In this document: in pieces, positions 42,011-52,913 of the stretch
Numbering within the stretch: the first letter of the stretch is position 1
How the letters are laid out: every line of letters begins with the position of its first letter
NCBI GenBank assembly: GCA_963575745.1
Contig: CAUYUJ010017960.1
Location: 453,204 to 517,203 of the forward strand
Length of the DNA stretch: 64,000 nucleotides
Direction: 5' to 3'
DNA from: Prorocentrum cordatum
Lineage: Eukaryota; Sar; Dinophyceae; Prorocentrales; Prorocentraceae
Notes under the pieces: generated by a model
The model's input: the letters and a program-made list of their open reading frames with translations, nothing else
Database searches by the model: none
Told to the model about the DNA's origin: nothing
Position numbers and translations under genes: made by a program

Positions 42011-43472
42011 CATACCGAAAACCATACTACTTACATGGTTTCGTGCCCCTCCCACCCCTCCAGGGAGGCCCCGCCTGAGCGAGGAGGGTATCGGCAAACC
42101 ATACTATTTACATGGTTTCGTGCCCCTCCCACCCCTCCAGGGAGGCCCCGCCTGAGCGAGGAGGGTATCGGAAACCATACTATTTACATGGTTTCGTGCC
42201 CCTCCCACCCCTCCAGGGAGGCCCCGCCTGAGCGAGGAGGGTATCGGAAACCATAACACGTGCCCCTCCCACCCTCCAGGAGGCCCCGCCTGAGCGAGGA
42301 GGGTATCGGAAACCATACTATTTACATGGTTTCGTGCCCCTCCCACCCCTCCAGCCTCGAGGCCCAGCCTGGGAGGCCCCGCCTGAGCGAGGAGGGTATC
42401 GGAAACCATACTATTTACATGGTTTCGTGCCCCTCCCACCCCTCCAGGGAGGCCCCGCCTGAGCGAGGAGGGTATCGGAAACCATACTATTTACATGGTT
42501 TCGTGCCCCTCCCACCCCTCCAGGGAGGCCCCGCCTGAGCGAGGAGGGTATCGGAAACCATACTATTTACATGGTTTCGTGCCCCTCCCACCCCTCCAGG
42601 GAGGCCCCGCCTGAGCGAGGAGGGTATCGGAAACCATACTATTTACATGGTTTCGTGCCCCTCCCACCCCTCCAGGGAGGCCCCGCCTGAGCGAGGAGGG
42701 TATCGGCAAACCATACTATTTACATGGTTTCGTGCCCCTCCCACCCCTCCAGGGAGGCCCCGCCTGAGCGAGGAGGGTATCGGCAAACCATACTATTTAC
42801 ATGGTTTCGTGCCCCTCCCACCCCTCCAGGGAGGCCCCGCCTGAGCGAGGAGGGTATCGGAATACCATACTATTTACATGGTTTCGTGCCCCTCCCACCC
42901 CTCCAGGGAGGCCCCGCCTGAGCGAGGAGGGTATCGGCAAACCATACTATTTACATGGTTTCGTGCCCCTCCCACCCCTCCAGGGAGGCCCCGCCTGAGC
43001 GAGGAGGGTATCGGCAAACCATACTATTTACATGGTTTCGTGCCCCTCCCACACCTCCAGGGAGGCCCCGCCTGAGCGAGGAGGGTATCGGCAAACCATA
43101 CTATTTACATGGTTTCGTGCCCCTCCCACACCTCCAGGGAGGCCCCGCCTGAGCGAGGAGGGTATCGGCAAACCATACTATTTACATGGTTTCGTGCCCC
43201 TCCCACACCTCCAGGGAGGCCCCGCCTGAGCGAGGAGGGTATCGGCAAACCATACTATTTACATGGTTTCGTGCCCCTCCCACACCTCCAGGGAGGCCCC
43301 GCCTGAGCGAGGAGGGTATCGGCAAACCATACTATTTACATGGTTTCGTGCCCCTCCCACACCTCCAGGGAGGCCCCGCCTGAGCGAGGAGGGTATCGGC
43401 AAACCATACTATTTACATGGTTTCGTGCCCCTCCCACACCTCCAGGGAGGCCCCGCCTGAGCGAGGAGGGCA
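42011..43472. repeat. 77-bp minisatellite, about 19 copies
   Basis: The unit contains GAAACCATACTATTTACATG then GTTTCGTGCCCCTCCCACCC, CTCCAGGGAGGCCCCGCC and TGAGCGAGGAGGGTATCGG. GAAACCAT and ATGGTTTC form an 8-bp stem with a 9-base loop in most copies. Copies from about 43,040 on carry CACACC instead of CACCCC, and GGCAAACC replaces GGAAACC in the right half, so blocks of neighbouring copies were homogenised. One short unit occurs near 42,250 and one long unit near 42,355. Because 77 is not a multiple of three, the repeated 65-codon frames are not a coding array. Confidence 0.95.
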
Positions 43473-44094
43473 TCAAGAAAATGGGTCCCACGAAACCGTT
43501 AATCTCTTTATGTGGGGAACTCCGTTCGCATATTATTTTTTTACGGCCGCAGGCGGAAGCGCCAGCGGCGGGCGGTCACGGTCGGGCTGCGGCCGCGACG
43601 AAGGCTGGTGGGGATACGTGAAACGTGAAGAATAGACATTTCCCAGAGGGAATGGGACGATGTTTCCTTCTTCGGGGCTCTCTTAACGGCCTCTTGGGGC
43701 GTCTTGGGGGCCTTTGGGGCCGTGTTCAGACCATCGATGTTCCTCTTGGAGCGCTGTTGTGCTGTCTTGAGTCTCTCTTGTGCCCTCCGATGACACCTCT
43801 GATCGCCTTGAGTCTGCTCGCAAGGCCCGGCAAGGCGCCCTGGGAGGCCCGGAAGGGCCAGCGGACATTTTCCAAGGGAGTCCAGGGGGCCGCCGAGAGG
43901 TCCGAAAGGGCGCCCGGGGCATCCCTGGCGGGGGAGGTCCAGTTTAGGGGGTGGGGGGTCGAGGGGGGGTCGGGTAATACAAATTGAAGAATAGGAGAGA
44001 TTTCTGGGCGCTCGCGTCGCCCCTCTGAGGGGCCAGCGAGGCGTTGGCTGGCTGGCGTTGTGAACTGCTGGCGAAAATCAATGCGAAGGTAAAT
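43473..44094. other. Spacer with CCTCTTGGG words
   Basis: 43,660-43,800 belongs to the CCTCTTGGG family. 43,540-43,600 has the GC-rich inverted words GCGGGCGGTCACGG/GGCCGC. No gene is supported. Confidence 0.45.
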
Positions 44095-44095
44095 T

Positions 44096-45190
44096 GAGAA
44101 AGCGCGTTTCACGGCGCTCGCCTTGGGAACATTCGACGGCGCGTTTCGAGCCGGGGGGGGGGGGGCCCAACATTCGGCGCCGTCGATCAAAACCAGGGGG
44201 GCTCCCCTCCCCCCAAACCCGCCCCCCTCCCGAACCCCCCCCCTCCTCGGCGCCAGCGCCAGCGCCGGCGCTGGCGGCCGCCAGCAGCGCCGACAGCGGG
44301 GACGCAACCACAATGACCACAGGCAGCCCAAAAGGGGGGGGGTTAACCCCCCCCCCCTAGCGCCGGCGCCGGGCGCCGGCGCCAGCGACGGCGGGGACGC
44401 AGCGACGATGACCACCACTACCACCACCACCACCACCACCGCACCAACCCACCACCACCACCACCACACCACCACCACCAACCCACCACACAACCACCAC
44501 CACCACCACCAGCCACCACCACCACCACAAACCACCACCACCACCACAACTCACCATCACCACCACCACCACAAAAACCCACCACCACTACCCCACACCA
44601 CCCACCACCACCACAAACCACACCACCACCACCACCGCCACAACCACCACCACCACTGCCAGCAGCAAACCCACCACCACCACAAACCACCACACCACCA
44701 CCACCACCACCACCACCACCACCACCACCACCACCACCACCACCACCTCCGCAAACCACCACCACAACCCACCACTACCATCACCACCGCCACAAACGAC
44801 GACCACACCGCCACCAAACCAAAACCACCACCACAACCTACCACCACCAGCACTACCACAAACCACCACCCCACCACCACCAAACCACCACCACCACCAC
44901 CACCACCACCACCACCACCACCACCCACCACCGCCACCACCACCCACCACCACCACAACACACCACCACCACCACCACGACAACCGTCGTCCTCGCCGAC
45001 GCTCCCCGCCGCCGCCGCCCGCCGCCGCAGGCGCCGGCGCTGGCCCAGAAAAGGAAATCGTCGTCGCCGCCGCCGCCGCCAGCCGCCGCCGATGCAGGCG
45101 CCGGCCCGAGGAGAGGGAGAGAGGAAAAGTGGGGGGCGGGCCCGTTCCAAACGCCCCCCCCTCCAAGCGACCACCGAACGCGCACTTTTG
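44096..45190 (+). mobile_element. CCA-core TIR element, copy 2
   Basis: Left end GAGAAAGCGCGTTTCACGGC at 44,096. The right end, read in complement, is AAAAGTGCGCGTTCGGTGGT (ending near 45,189). The two ends are imperfect inverted repeats around GCGCGTT. The inner flanks CTTGGGAACATTCGACGGCG, AACATTCGGCGCCGTCGATC, CCAGAAAAGGAAATCGTCGT and GAGGAGAGGGAGAGAGG match copies 1 and 3. The core (44,405-44,980) is CCA repeat. No target duplication was found, consistent with an old insertion. Confidence 0.7.
44405..44985. repeat. (CCA)n core of copy 2
   Basis: CCACCACCA with CAA, CCG and TCA variants. His/Thr/Pro-rich frames of up to 390 codons on the plus strand and Val/Trp/Gly frames on the minus strand are artefacts. 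Confidence 0.95.
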
Positions 45191-45780
45191 TATGTTTGGA
45201 CCCTCCTCTATGGACGCCTTCGTTGGCCAGATATCCAAAAAAAGGAGTCCTCGGCCCCTTTCTCGGCGCACTGGCAGCACGTTTTGCCGTTGCACTGGTG
45301 CATTTGATGGGAGAGAGCCCCTGCAACCCCGACGATGGCTTCTGGAGACTCCTGCCGGTTTTCGTTGGTGTCCGATGGGATCCGGATGGCTCTGCGGATG
45401 TTCGCCGGTGTTCACGTGTATCCGCAAGTTCCCAACGGCTTGAGAAGGGGAAGGGGAGGGGTAGGGAGAAGAGAAGGAGACTCGCGGAGGCAAGTGGGAG
45501 AATGGGGGAGAAGGCGAAAGCCAGGTGAAGGCGAAAGCCGACTTTGGGGCTCCCAAGTCCCCAACTGAACGTGGCAAAAAGGTGACGACTTGTCATCGTG
45601 TGCTTTGATCCTTGGGGTGCCCAGTCTGTAGAGGGTAGGGAGAAGAGAGGGAGACTCGCGGAGGCAAGTGGGAGAAGGGGGGAGAAAGGCCTGGGCGAGA
45701 GGTGGGAGGGGACAAGGGCAGAAGAAGGATAGAGGACGGAGGAGGGGCCGCGAAGGAGAAGAGTTTTGCAGATTCCCTCG
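45191..45780. repeat. Spacer with a direct duplication
   Basis: AGGGAGAAGAGAAGGAGACT (45,461-45,480) plus its continuation to about 45,515 recurs at 45,637-45,690 with few changes. The duplicated segment also has CTTTGATCC- and CCAAGTCC-flanking bases between copies. It lies in what would be intron or 3' sequence of the minus-strand membrane-protein gene. No separate gene is seen. Confidence 0.55.
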
Positions 45781-45789
45781 GTGGGGCTC

Positions 45790-46990
45790 CTCTTCGCACT
45801 CTCTACCGCCTCGGAAGCGAAGTCCACAAGAGTGTCGGTGTCAATCAGAGGGGAGATCTCCTGATAGAACATGGAGACGTTCTTGAGAACGACGACCACC
45901 GAGACGAATGCTCCAACAAGCATCACCCACCATTGCCATAACGCCCCTTTCTCTTGCAGTAACCATAGAAAAATACCTCCGAGAAAATATATACCATTCG
46001 CCGTGATGTCAACCGTGAATCTGCGGAGCCAGAGCCTCACGTCGTCTCTTGCCAGCGGCATCCTCCAGCAACAGTAGATTGGCCCGACAAACTCTCGCTT
46101 CCTGAGAGCAAAGCTTGCTTCTGGGGGCAGGAGGGAGAAGGGAGAGAGAGGGAGGATACCCGCAGGAGCAGGAGGAGGAGCTTCCTGAGAGCTTGTGGGC
46201 TCCACTGGGAGCGGTAGGACATGCGCATCGAGCCGTCGGGCTGGACGCGTGGGAAGACGATGCTGCCCAGAGCACTCGACACCTCCGTCTCGACGTGCAA
46301 CGGGTTCTCCCCCGTGTGCGGCACGAGGGGAGGCCTACCGTCCTCCAAGTCACTAGCGTCGGCGACCTCCTCTGACTGAGAAGACTGAACTCTGAACTCC
46401 TCCTCCAAAACTCTGAACGCCTCCTTCTCCTGCTCCTCCTCCTCCTCCTCCTCCTCCTCCTCCTCCTCCTCCTCCTCCTCCTCCCTGTGCTCCTCCTCAT
46501 CAGCATCCTCGACCTGCCCCGCCGTTCTCATCCAACTGCGCCTGCCCCTCAACCTCCTCCTCCTCTCCCTGCTTACCATCAGCGTCAGCCTCATCATGTT
46601 GAGCATCATCGCCACAATAGCTAGCAGTACCAGCATCACCAGCATCATCATATTCAACATCATCATCATAATCAGCAGATTCATCATCAGCATCCTCATC
46701 AGCATCATCATCATACTCATCATGATTAGCAGCATCAGCAGCATCAGGAGCATCATCATCAGCATCAGTATCATCAACGGCAGCAGCAGCAACACCATCG
46801 CCATCAGCAGTATCATCGGGTCATCGTCGTCACCCTCATCACCACGATCATCAAAATCAGCATCATCGGCATCATCATCAGCATCGTCGCCATCGTGACC
46901 ATCATCATCGGCAGCATCACCGTCAGCATCATCATCATCAGCAACAGCATCGTCAACATGATCATCAGCATCGTCAGCATCTGCATCAGC
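45790..46990 (-). CDS. Membrane protein with acidic N-terminal region, partial
   Basis: At least two exons. Exon A (ending at 46,185) carries an Asp/Glu-rich stretch followed by normal sequence (EKEAFRVLEEEFRVQSSQSE, GSIVFPRVQPDG, SYRSQWSPQALRK). Exon B (46,101-45,790) encodes REFVGPIYCCWRMPLARDDV and then two hydrophobic segments, about NGIYFLGGIFLWLL and WVMLVGAFVSVVVVL, likely a transmembrane hairpin, then MFYQEISPLIDTDTLVDF. The 83-nt GA-AG intron joins them in frame. Exon B probably ends at AAGAG|GAGCC (45,790), again a GA donor; later exons were not found. The start is lost in CAT/GAT repeat near 46.6-47.1 kb. No family is recognised. Confidence 0.5.
46102..46184 (-). other. GA-AG intron of 83 nt with flanking direct repeats
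   Basis: Minus strand: exon CTCAG|GAAGCTCC...TTTGCTCTCAG|GAAGCG exon. GCTCTCAGGAAGC (13 nt) is present at both borders, so removing one copy plus the intervening pyrimidine-rich stretch restores QALRK-REFVGP in frame. AG|G at the acceptor and a GA donor are known dinoflagellate features; the duplication is what introner-type insertion would leave. Confidence 0.65.
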
Positions 46991-47110
46991 ATCAACATCA
47001 GCATCACCATCACCATGCTCTTCTTCATCCTCATCATCACCATCACTAACGTCACGTTCATCAGCATCAGCAGCAGCAGCAGCATCGGCACCATCGTCAT
47101 CCACCAGTGC
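46400..47110. repeat. (CTC)n and (CAT)n/(CAG) repeats
   Basis: 46,425-46,500 is CTCCTCCTC; 46,600-47,100 is an irregular ATCATC/CAGCATCATC repeat. On the minus strand it reads Asp-rich in one frame and Met/Leu-rich in others. It may encode an acidic tract of the membrane-protein gene but cannot be trusted. Confidence 0.85.
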
Positions 47111-47244
47111 CTCTCCCTGACCATTTCCTCGCTGCTCGTTCGCACATTCCTCACCCTGCCCCTCAACATCCTGCTATGCACGTCTTCCCGAGGAAACCGA
47201 GGAAACAAAGGTCACCGCCACCATAGTCGCGAGGGGGGAGGATG

Positions 47245-47560
47245 ACGAGGAGGTGGGAGCAGGATCATTCTCCTCGGTTTCTCCCTCGCCCTCCTCCTCC
47301 TCCTCAATCTCCTCCCTGCGGCTGCCCCTCAATCTTCTACTCATCCTTCACCTCCTCCCTATCCGACTGCTCGCCCTCCTCATCCTGCTCCCATCACCGC
47401 CATTATGCTCCTCATCCCTCTATACCTCCTCCTCATCATCATCCTCCGCCTCCTCTTCCTCCTCTCACACCTCCCCCCCTCTTCATCATGCCCCTGCTCC
47501 TCCTACCACTCTTCTGCACGCCCCCTTCTGCGGTGGCTTGAGGTGGGGGGTGCGGGGGGA
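47245..47560. repeat. Pyrimidine-rich CTCCTC tract
   Basis: CTCCTCCTC and CCTCCTCATC words on the plus strand; Ser/Leu/Pro frames are compositional. No gene is supported. Confidence 0.75.
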
Positions 47561-47579
47561 ACAGCCTTCTGCAAAGACT

Positions 47580-48107
47580 TCACGGCCCTGTCTCCGGTTC
47601 GTTGAAGTCCGCCAGGAGAGCCACCTGCTCGGCACCGACAGCCCCAAGGAGGGCCAAGTGCCCTGCACCCACTGAGCCAAGTACTGCCACTTGTTCTGCG
47701 CCCGCGGCGCCGTATTCTGCCAGTTGGCCTGCTCCCGCGGCACCATATATTGCCACTTGCTCTGCACCCGCGGCGCCATATTCTGCCAGTTGACCTGCTC
47801 CCGCGGCACCATATATTGCCACTTGCTCTGCACCCACGGCGCCATACTCTGCCAGTGTCTCTGCACCAGCGGCGCCATATATTGCCACTTGCTCTGCACC
47901 CACGGCGCCATACTCTGCCAGTGTTTCTGCACCAGCAGCGCCATATATTGCAACTTGCTCTGCCCCCGCGGCCCCATACTCTGCCAGTGTCCCTGCACCA
48001 GCGGAGCCATATATTGCAACTTGCTCTGCCCCCGCGGCCCCATACTCTGCCAGGGTCCCTGCACCCGCGGCACCAGCAGCGAACTCGGGTAACAGCACAA
48101 CAAGCAA
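47580..48107 (-). CDS. Ala/Gly-rich protein with 26-residue repeats, start unknown
   Basis: The frame runs to a TGA at 47,580 (ADFNEPETGP). Six to seven units of 78 bp (47,640-48,080) encode pairs of 13-residue modules such as EYGAAGAEQVAIY and YGAAGAGQLAEYG, with conserved Gly-Ala-Ala-Gly-Ala. The last units diverge (VLGSVGAGHLALLGAVGAEQ), as repeat-protein ends often do. The period is a multiple of three, and substitutions such as Glu/Gly and Val/Leu keep a regular hydrophobic pattern, which favours coding. All other frames are also open, so this is not certain. The 5' part may continue in another exon near 48.1-48.4 kb. No family is recognised. Confidence 0.45.
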   Translation of the reverse strand: MLVVLLPEFAAGAAGAGTLAEYGAAGAEQVAIYGSAGAGTLAEYGAAGAEQVAIYGAAGAETLAEYGAVGAEQVAIYGAAGAETLAEYGAVGAEQVAIYGAAGAGQLAEYGAAGAEQVAIYGAAGAGQLAEYGAAGAEQVAVLGSVGAGHLALLGAVGAEQVALLADFNEPETGP

Positions 48108-49190
48108 CTACCCGAGCGATCTTCACCCGCCAATTCGGGGCAGCACGATGTTTTTGTTGGCCGGCTCTGGTAACCCTGGGCACACTGGCGCTGATTTCTC
48201 TTTCACGAGTGCACGTTCGCTTCCGCCAACCAATCTGTCCCCGCTGTCCATTTGACGGTTTCCGCCGATCTTCAGTTAAGCTTCCGCGTGCTTCTGTTGA
48301 AGGTGTAAGATCAATCCTTCGAGCCATCGACGACGAGGTTACCGAGAACGCCATGAATTCGATACGAGTACAGGGAACGACCAACGACAACCTGGAATAA
48401 CTTACGCACGCTGGGCGCCGCGGTATACATCTCTCTGGCGGACGCACACCGAGCGCGCCAGAGCCTCGCCAGGAATAGACCCGACCTCTGCTGCAGAAGG
48501 ACAGGGTTAGAAACGACTATAAGCGAACCAAAAGCTCAGCCCCCCCAAACAGCAGCCCTGTAATAGAAAAACTCCTTAACGAACACCGTACATGGGGGAA
48601 CAAAAAGGTGCTGATACCGCTACTCACTCGACCTCTCTAAGGGTACGTTCTGACCCAACTTTCGAAGCCAATCCAGCGGTGGCGGACAGCCCAGGGGGCC
48701 CAAAAAGGAGCAAACGAAGAAAGAATAGCGATATGGGTACCTCTCCTTCCTCTGAACCACCAGGCCCGATTCCCCAGTGGCCAGCGGTACACAACTCCAG
48801 CCGCCTCTGCAGGAGTGTTCGTCGTTCTCCGCCCTCCTTCGTCCTCATCGTCTTCCTCCTCCTCCTCCTCCTCCTCCTCCTCCTCCTCCTCTGACTCCTG
48901 CAGCGCGACAGGATCAGAGGGCTTTGCGGGAAGGATATTCATGGGGAGGGGAATGAGGGCGTTGATCCTTCTCCTTCCCCCTGGATCTCCGGATACCAAG
49001 AGGCCTCCCAAGGTGCCAGACGGCTTCCAGTGGTCCCAAGAAGTGTCCGTGCAGGCTTGCAGGCTCCACAGGTGTCCCAGGTCTCCAGAGGTCCCCGTAA
49101 GTGTACCAAGTATCCAGAGGTTCCCTGGAGAACTTTTGGAGGCTCCCTGAAGCAGAACGCATGAATAAAGTCAGAATGGATTTCAAAATA
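48108..49190. other. Spacer with weak ORFs
   Basis: 48,120-48,400 has open frames on both strands with fairly natural composition, perhaps an exon of the repeat protein. 48,600-48,700 resembles 52,770-52,960 (GATACCGCTAC...GTTCTGAC). 48,845-48,895 is CTCCTC repeat. No firm gene is seen. Confidence 0.35.
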
Positions 49191-49197
49191 TTCGGGT

Positions 49198-49203
49198 CAC
49201 CAC

Positions 49204-49247
<44 letters not shown>

Positions 49248-49860
49248 GCAGCAGCATCATCATCACCATCACCATCATCATCAGCATCATCATCATCATC
49301 AGCATCATCATCATTATCGTCAGCAGCATCATCATCATCATCAGCATCACGCATCATCAACAGCATCAGCATCTGCATCAGCATTATCATCATCAGCATC
49401 AGCATCAGCATGATTATCATCAGTATCAGCAGCAGCACGTTCATCAAGGTCATCACCACCACCAGCATCATCATCCGTAGCATCAGTATCACAACCACTA
49501 CCACCATCGACATCGCCATCAACATCACCATCTTAATTATCATCATCAGCAGCATTAGCAACAGCATCATCAGCATCATCACCATTCGCATCATAATGTG
49601 CAACATCGTCACCAACGTCCGCGGTAGTATCATCACCGTCGTTGTTGCCATCCTCAGCATAACCATTCTGACCATAACGGTCAACAGCATCACCAACGTC
49701 CGCGTCATCATCATCACCATCATCAGCAGCATCGTCACACCCATCATCATCAGCAGCATCATCATGATCAGCATCATCATCACCATCATAAGCATCGTCA
49801 TGGTCAATATCGTCATCATCATCAACAAGAAAACCACCACAAAACCACAAACATCCTCAT
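49198..49860. repeat. (CAT)n/(CAG CAT)n tract
   Basis: ATCATCATC with AGC, ACC and TCA variants. Ser/Ile frames on the plus strand and Asp/Met frames on the minus strand are artefacts. Confidence 0.95.
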
Positions 49861-50313
49861 CCGCATCCTCATCCTCCTCATCATCCCTATCATCCTCCTC
49901 CTCCTCCTCCTCGTTCTTCTCCTTCCCCTCCTCCTGAGCCTAACTGGCCTCCTACCTCCTACCTCCTAGCTCCTCCTGCTCCCGCTGTTCCTCCCCTTCC
50001 GCCTTTTCGTCCTCCTCCTCCTCTCCTCATCGGTGTTTCTTGGCAGTACCATCTCGTTCTCCTCCTCACCATCATCCTCATTACCAAGGCACACCACCAA
50101 ACACTCAGTAATCTGAACCAGGAGCACGGATGGATGGCTGGTCGTGTTCATAGTGCGGTTCTCGTCATAGAATCGAGTACACTCGTTTGAAGTACATCCA
50201 GCAATGACGCTGAGTTGAGGGGAAGCGGAGATTCAACTTGCCGCTCTCGCTTTAGCGCCGTGCCTAATATGTTTGAAACTTCCATCTATTACGCGGACGA
50301 GGCAAGGCAAAGT

Positions 50314-50700
50314 CTAAATGCGGATCCCGCTTCGACGCCGCACGCGTTCGATTAACTGCTTGCTTCTCCCCTCCTCGCCCCCTTTCGCGGGGCAGTACAG
50401 CCTGCCCAAGACCATCGTGGCGGCGTGTAGGGCTTCAGCCCACTCTTGGCCCGAGGGACGCAGCAGCTGCTCGGGGTGCCCCCTGCAGCGGCTATCCCTG
50501 GGTGTGTGCCTGACTTCGGCTTGCTTGACAGTCCTGCCAACCGTTACAAAGATGGAGGCTGGTTCGCTGCCAACGTGCGGCGCCTGCAAGAACCTTCCCC
50601 ACACGGTACAATCGGGAGATCCGAAAAGTGCAACGTAAACAAGGGTGGCGGCGGGCTCGTTCTGAAAATGCCGCTCTCGCCTGATACCGTTGCAAAACAA
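50314..50700 (-). CDS. Possible ORF, unknown
   Basis: The frame on the minus strand ends in a fairly natural helical stretch (GQEWAEALHAATMVLGRLYC, SKQLIERVRRRSGIRI) at 50,314. Its upstream part overlaps an 81-bp satellite unit (50,600-50,690). The plus strand is equally open across this region. No motif is recognised. Confidence 0.25.
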   Translation of the reverse strand: MFCNGIRRERHFQNEPAATLVYVALFGSPDCTVWGRFLQAPHVGSEPASIFVTVGRTVKQAEVRHTPRDSRCRGHPEQLLRPSGQEWAEALHAATMVLGRLYCPAKGGEEGRSKQLIERVRRRSGIRI

Positions 50701-51320
50701 TGACTACTGAAATTGTGCACTGTGTACGTGGATGGAAGGGAAATCCTTGTCAACACGGGACTACCGCTTGACATTTGAACTACTGTAGCATACTACATGT
50801 TCGCGATGCGTTGAAATAGAACGACGGAGGGTGGCTCTTTTCAAAGCAGGGGTCTCGCCTGAGTGGCGCGCAGACCAGACGCTCGTCATTCAAGGGGAGC
50901 ACTCTTGGCAGTGGATAACTTACTTACACGGATGGCCAAGCAAGGGAAGATGGACGGGCGTGTTGCAGCATCGTTGACGCACCCTGTGGTTACACTCCTC
51001 CACCTTCTCCTCGATCACCCTGCAGCCACAACATCCTCGACATCCGCATGAGCATCACCACCATCACGATGGCCCTCAACATCATCATCACCATCGTCGT
51101 CATCGCTACCGTTGGCATATTGATCGTCATCGTTTCATCGTCACCGTGATCATCATTTAGCATGGGGGCAACGGGTCCCGAGGAAAACGGGTCCTGGAAC
51201 CCGGTACCTTCCCCCGGGACAGGCTTTTCATCGCGAGTCGCTTTCCGGCAACCTCTGGGCCCGTGAAGGGCCCCAGAAGCCCGATAACGGCGAAAGCATC
51301 AATCTCCCCCATGGCGAATC
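50701..51320. other. Spacer with one satellite unit
   Basis: 50,820-50,880 matches the 81-bp satellite (GGAGGGTGGCTCTTTTCAAA, GTCTCGCCTGAGTGGCGCGC). 50,970-51,000 holds CATCGTTGACGCACC, which recurs at 54,413. 51,040-51,150 is CATCATC-rich. No gene is supported. Confidence 0.45.
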
Positions 51321-51367
51321 CCCACCACCACCATCACCACCACCATCGCCGCCACCATCATCATCGG

Positions 51368-51426
<59 letters not shown>

Positions 51427-51680
51427 ATATCATCAATATCATCATCATCATCATCATCATCATCAGCATCACCGTCATCATCAGCATCCTCATCAGCATC
51501 ACCATCATCATCAGCATCACCGTCATCATCAGCATCACCAGCATCACCAGCATCATCAGCATCATCAGCATCACCATCACCATCAGCATCACCATCATCA
51601 GCATCACCGTCATCATCAGCATCACCAGCATCATCAGCATCATCAGCATCACCATCACCATCACCATCCCCCTCCTGCCG
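51320..51680. repeat. (CAT)n tract
   Basis: CACCAT then CATCATCAT then CAGCATCACCAT words with a weak higher-order pattern (CATCAGCATCACCATCATCA). Poly-His and poly-Asp frames here are artefacts. Confidence 0.95.
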
Positions 51681-52620
51681 CGCGGGCGCCAACCCCTCCC
51701 CGTCATCGCCCCCCGGGAGGACGCCGGAGGGAAGGCAGGAGCGGCGAGGGGACGGCCGACGGGAGGGCCCCACGGAGCCGAAACCCCGAGACCCACGGCG
51801 GAGCGACCGCTCAGACGGAGAGGCGCCTCCTCTGAGGGGCCAGCCCAACACTTCCTCCCTCCTCCCTTCTCCCTTCTCTCCCTTCTCTCCTTCTCTCCCT
51901 TCTCCCTTCTCTCCTTCTCCCTTCTCTCCCTTCCTCCCTCCTCCCTTCTCCCTTACCTCCCTCACGGGGGCGCCCCTCTCCCTTCTCTCCTCGACGCGGG
52001 GCGGCGCGGCGCGGGAGCCGGCCCGTCGGGCACGCGGAGGCCCCCGCGGGGGGGGGGGGGGGGCGCCCACAGAGGAGCCCGCCATGGCTGTCGGCACCCC
52101 TGCTCGGGGCCCCGAGCCGAGGGTGGGAACTGGCAGGAAGGGGGAAACGTTGAACTGGAATCGGCGATACATCGCCGCTAAATCGGCGATGGTCCCACGA
52201 TAGCAAGTCCACACGTTCCTGGGCGGGGCGGCGGGGCTATCGGGCCCCTCGCGGCGATGAATCGGCGATCGGGGGTCGATGCATCCCCCCCTATGCCTAC
52301 CCCCCCCCTCATCGTTGCATCTGACAGGGGGTCCTAGCGCCGAATCAAGAGATCCGCACGGACCCCCGAGAGTGCGTACTGTGGGACGCATAAGGAAATA
52401 CGAATACAATGTGCCTCTGTTGGAGGTGCATGCCCGACACGAACATGTAGTACGAAATCTTGTAGTATGCTGTTTTCAAAGCGGCATTGCCAGAAAGCAC
52501 CCGCCACGGAGCTTCTACTAAAGATTTCCGAGCGTGCGCGTCTCCCTTGCGTGGCCGACGCACGTATAGTATAAGAAGTATGAGTGTAGTGCCAATACTA
52601 ATGCATCTGTATCCCACTCA
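51681..52620. other. Spacer with CTTCTCTCC tract and G runs
   Basis: 51,850-51,965 is (CCTTCTCCCTTCTCT)-type repeat and 52,048-52,062 is a G run. 52,150-52,265 contains ATCGGCGAT three times (near 52,160, 52,182 and 52,262). The long minus-strand Glu/Arg/Gly frame is compositional. No gene is supported. Confidence 0.5.
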
Positions 52621-52635
52621 AATATCAAATCTTCG

Positions 52636-52710
52636 TCGTCGTCCGCCCACGGCTTTCGCGAGGCCGGACAGGGCGCTGCCCCTGCTGCCTGCCCTGCCCC
52701 CGCCCTCCCC
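52636..52710 (-). pseudogene. Second copy of the C-terminal exon
   Basis: The nucleotide words GCGCCCTGTCC, GCCTCGCG and GGGCGGAC are shared with 52,920-52,990, and the deduced tail aligns (ALSGLAKAVGG with ALSSLARALGG). Upstream it becomes a Gly/Arg-rich C/G tract, so this copy is likely a fragment. Confidence 0.4.
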
Positions 52711-52913
52711 GCCCAACCCGCCCACTGTTCCGCTCACAGGAGGCCCTGGAAAGTCAGATCCGTGGAGGGTGGAAAAGATGCCGATACCGCTACGTACGTG
52801 CTCCCAGGGCCTCTCCCGGAGAGCGTTCTGACTAGAATTTCAAGGAAGTCCTGCCGTGGCGACGGTGGGTCCCTAGGGCGAGCAGCGGTATCACTATCCT
52901 GCCCAGCTACGAA

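Noticed and set aside
42647-43635. Repeated 65-codon frames spaced by 77 bases
   Set aside because: The 77-bp period is not a multiple of three, so each frame is just the same repeat read anew, not a gene cluster.
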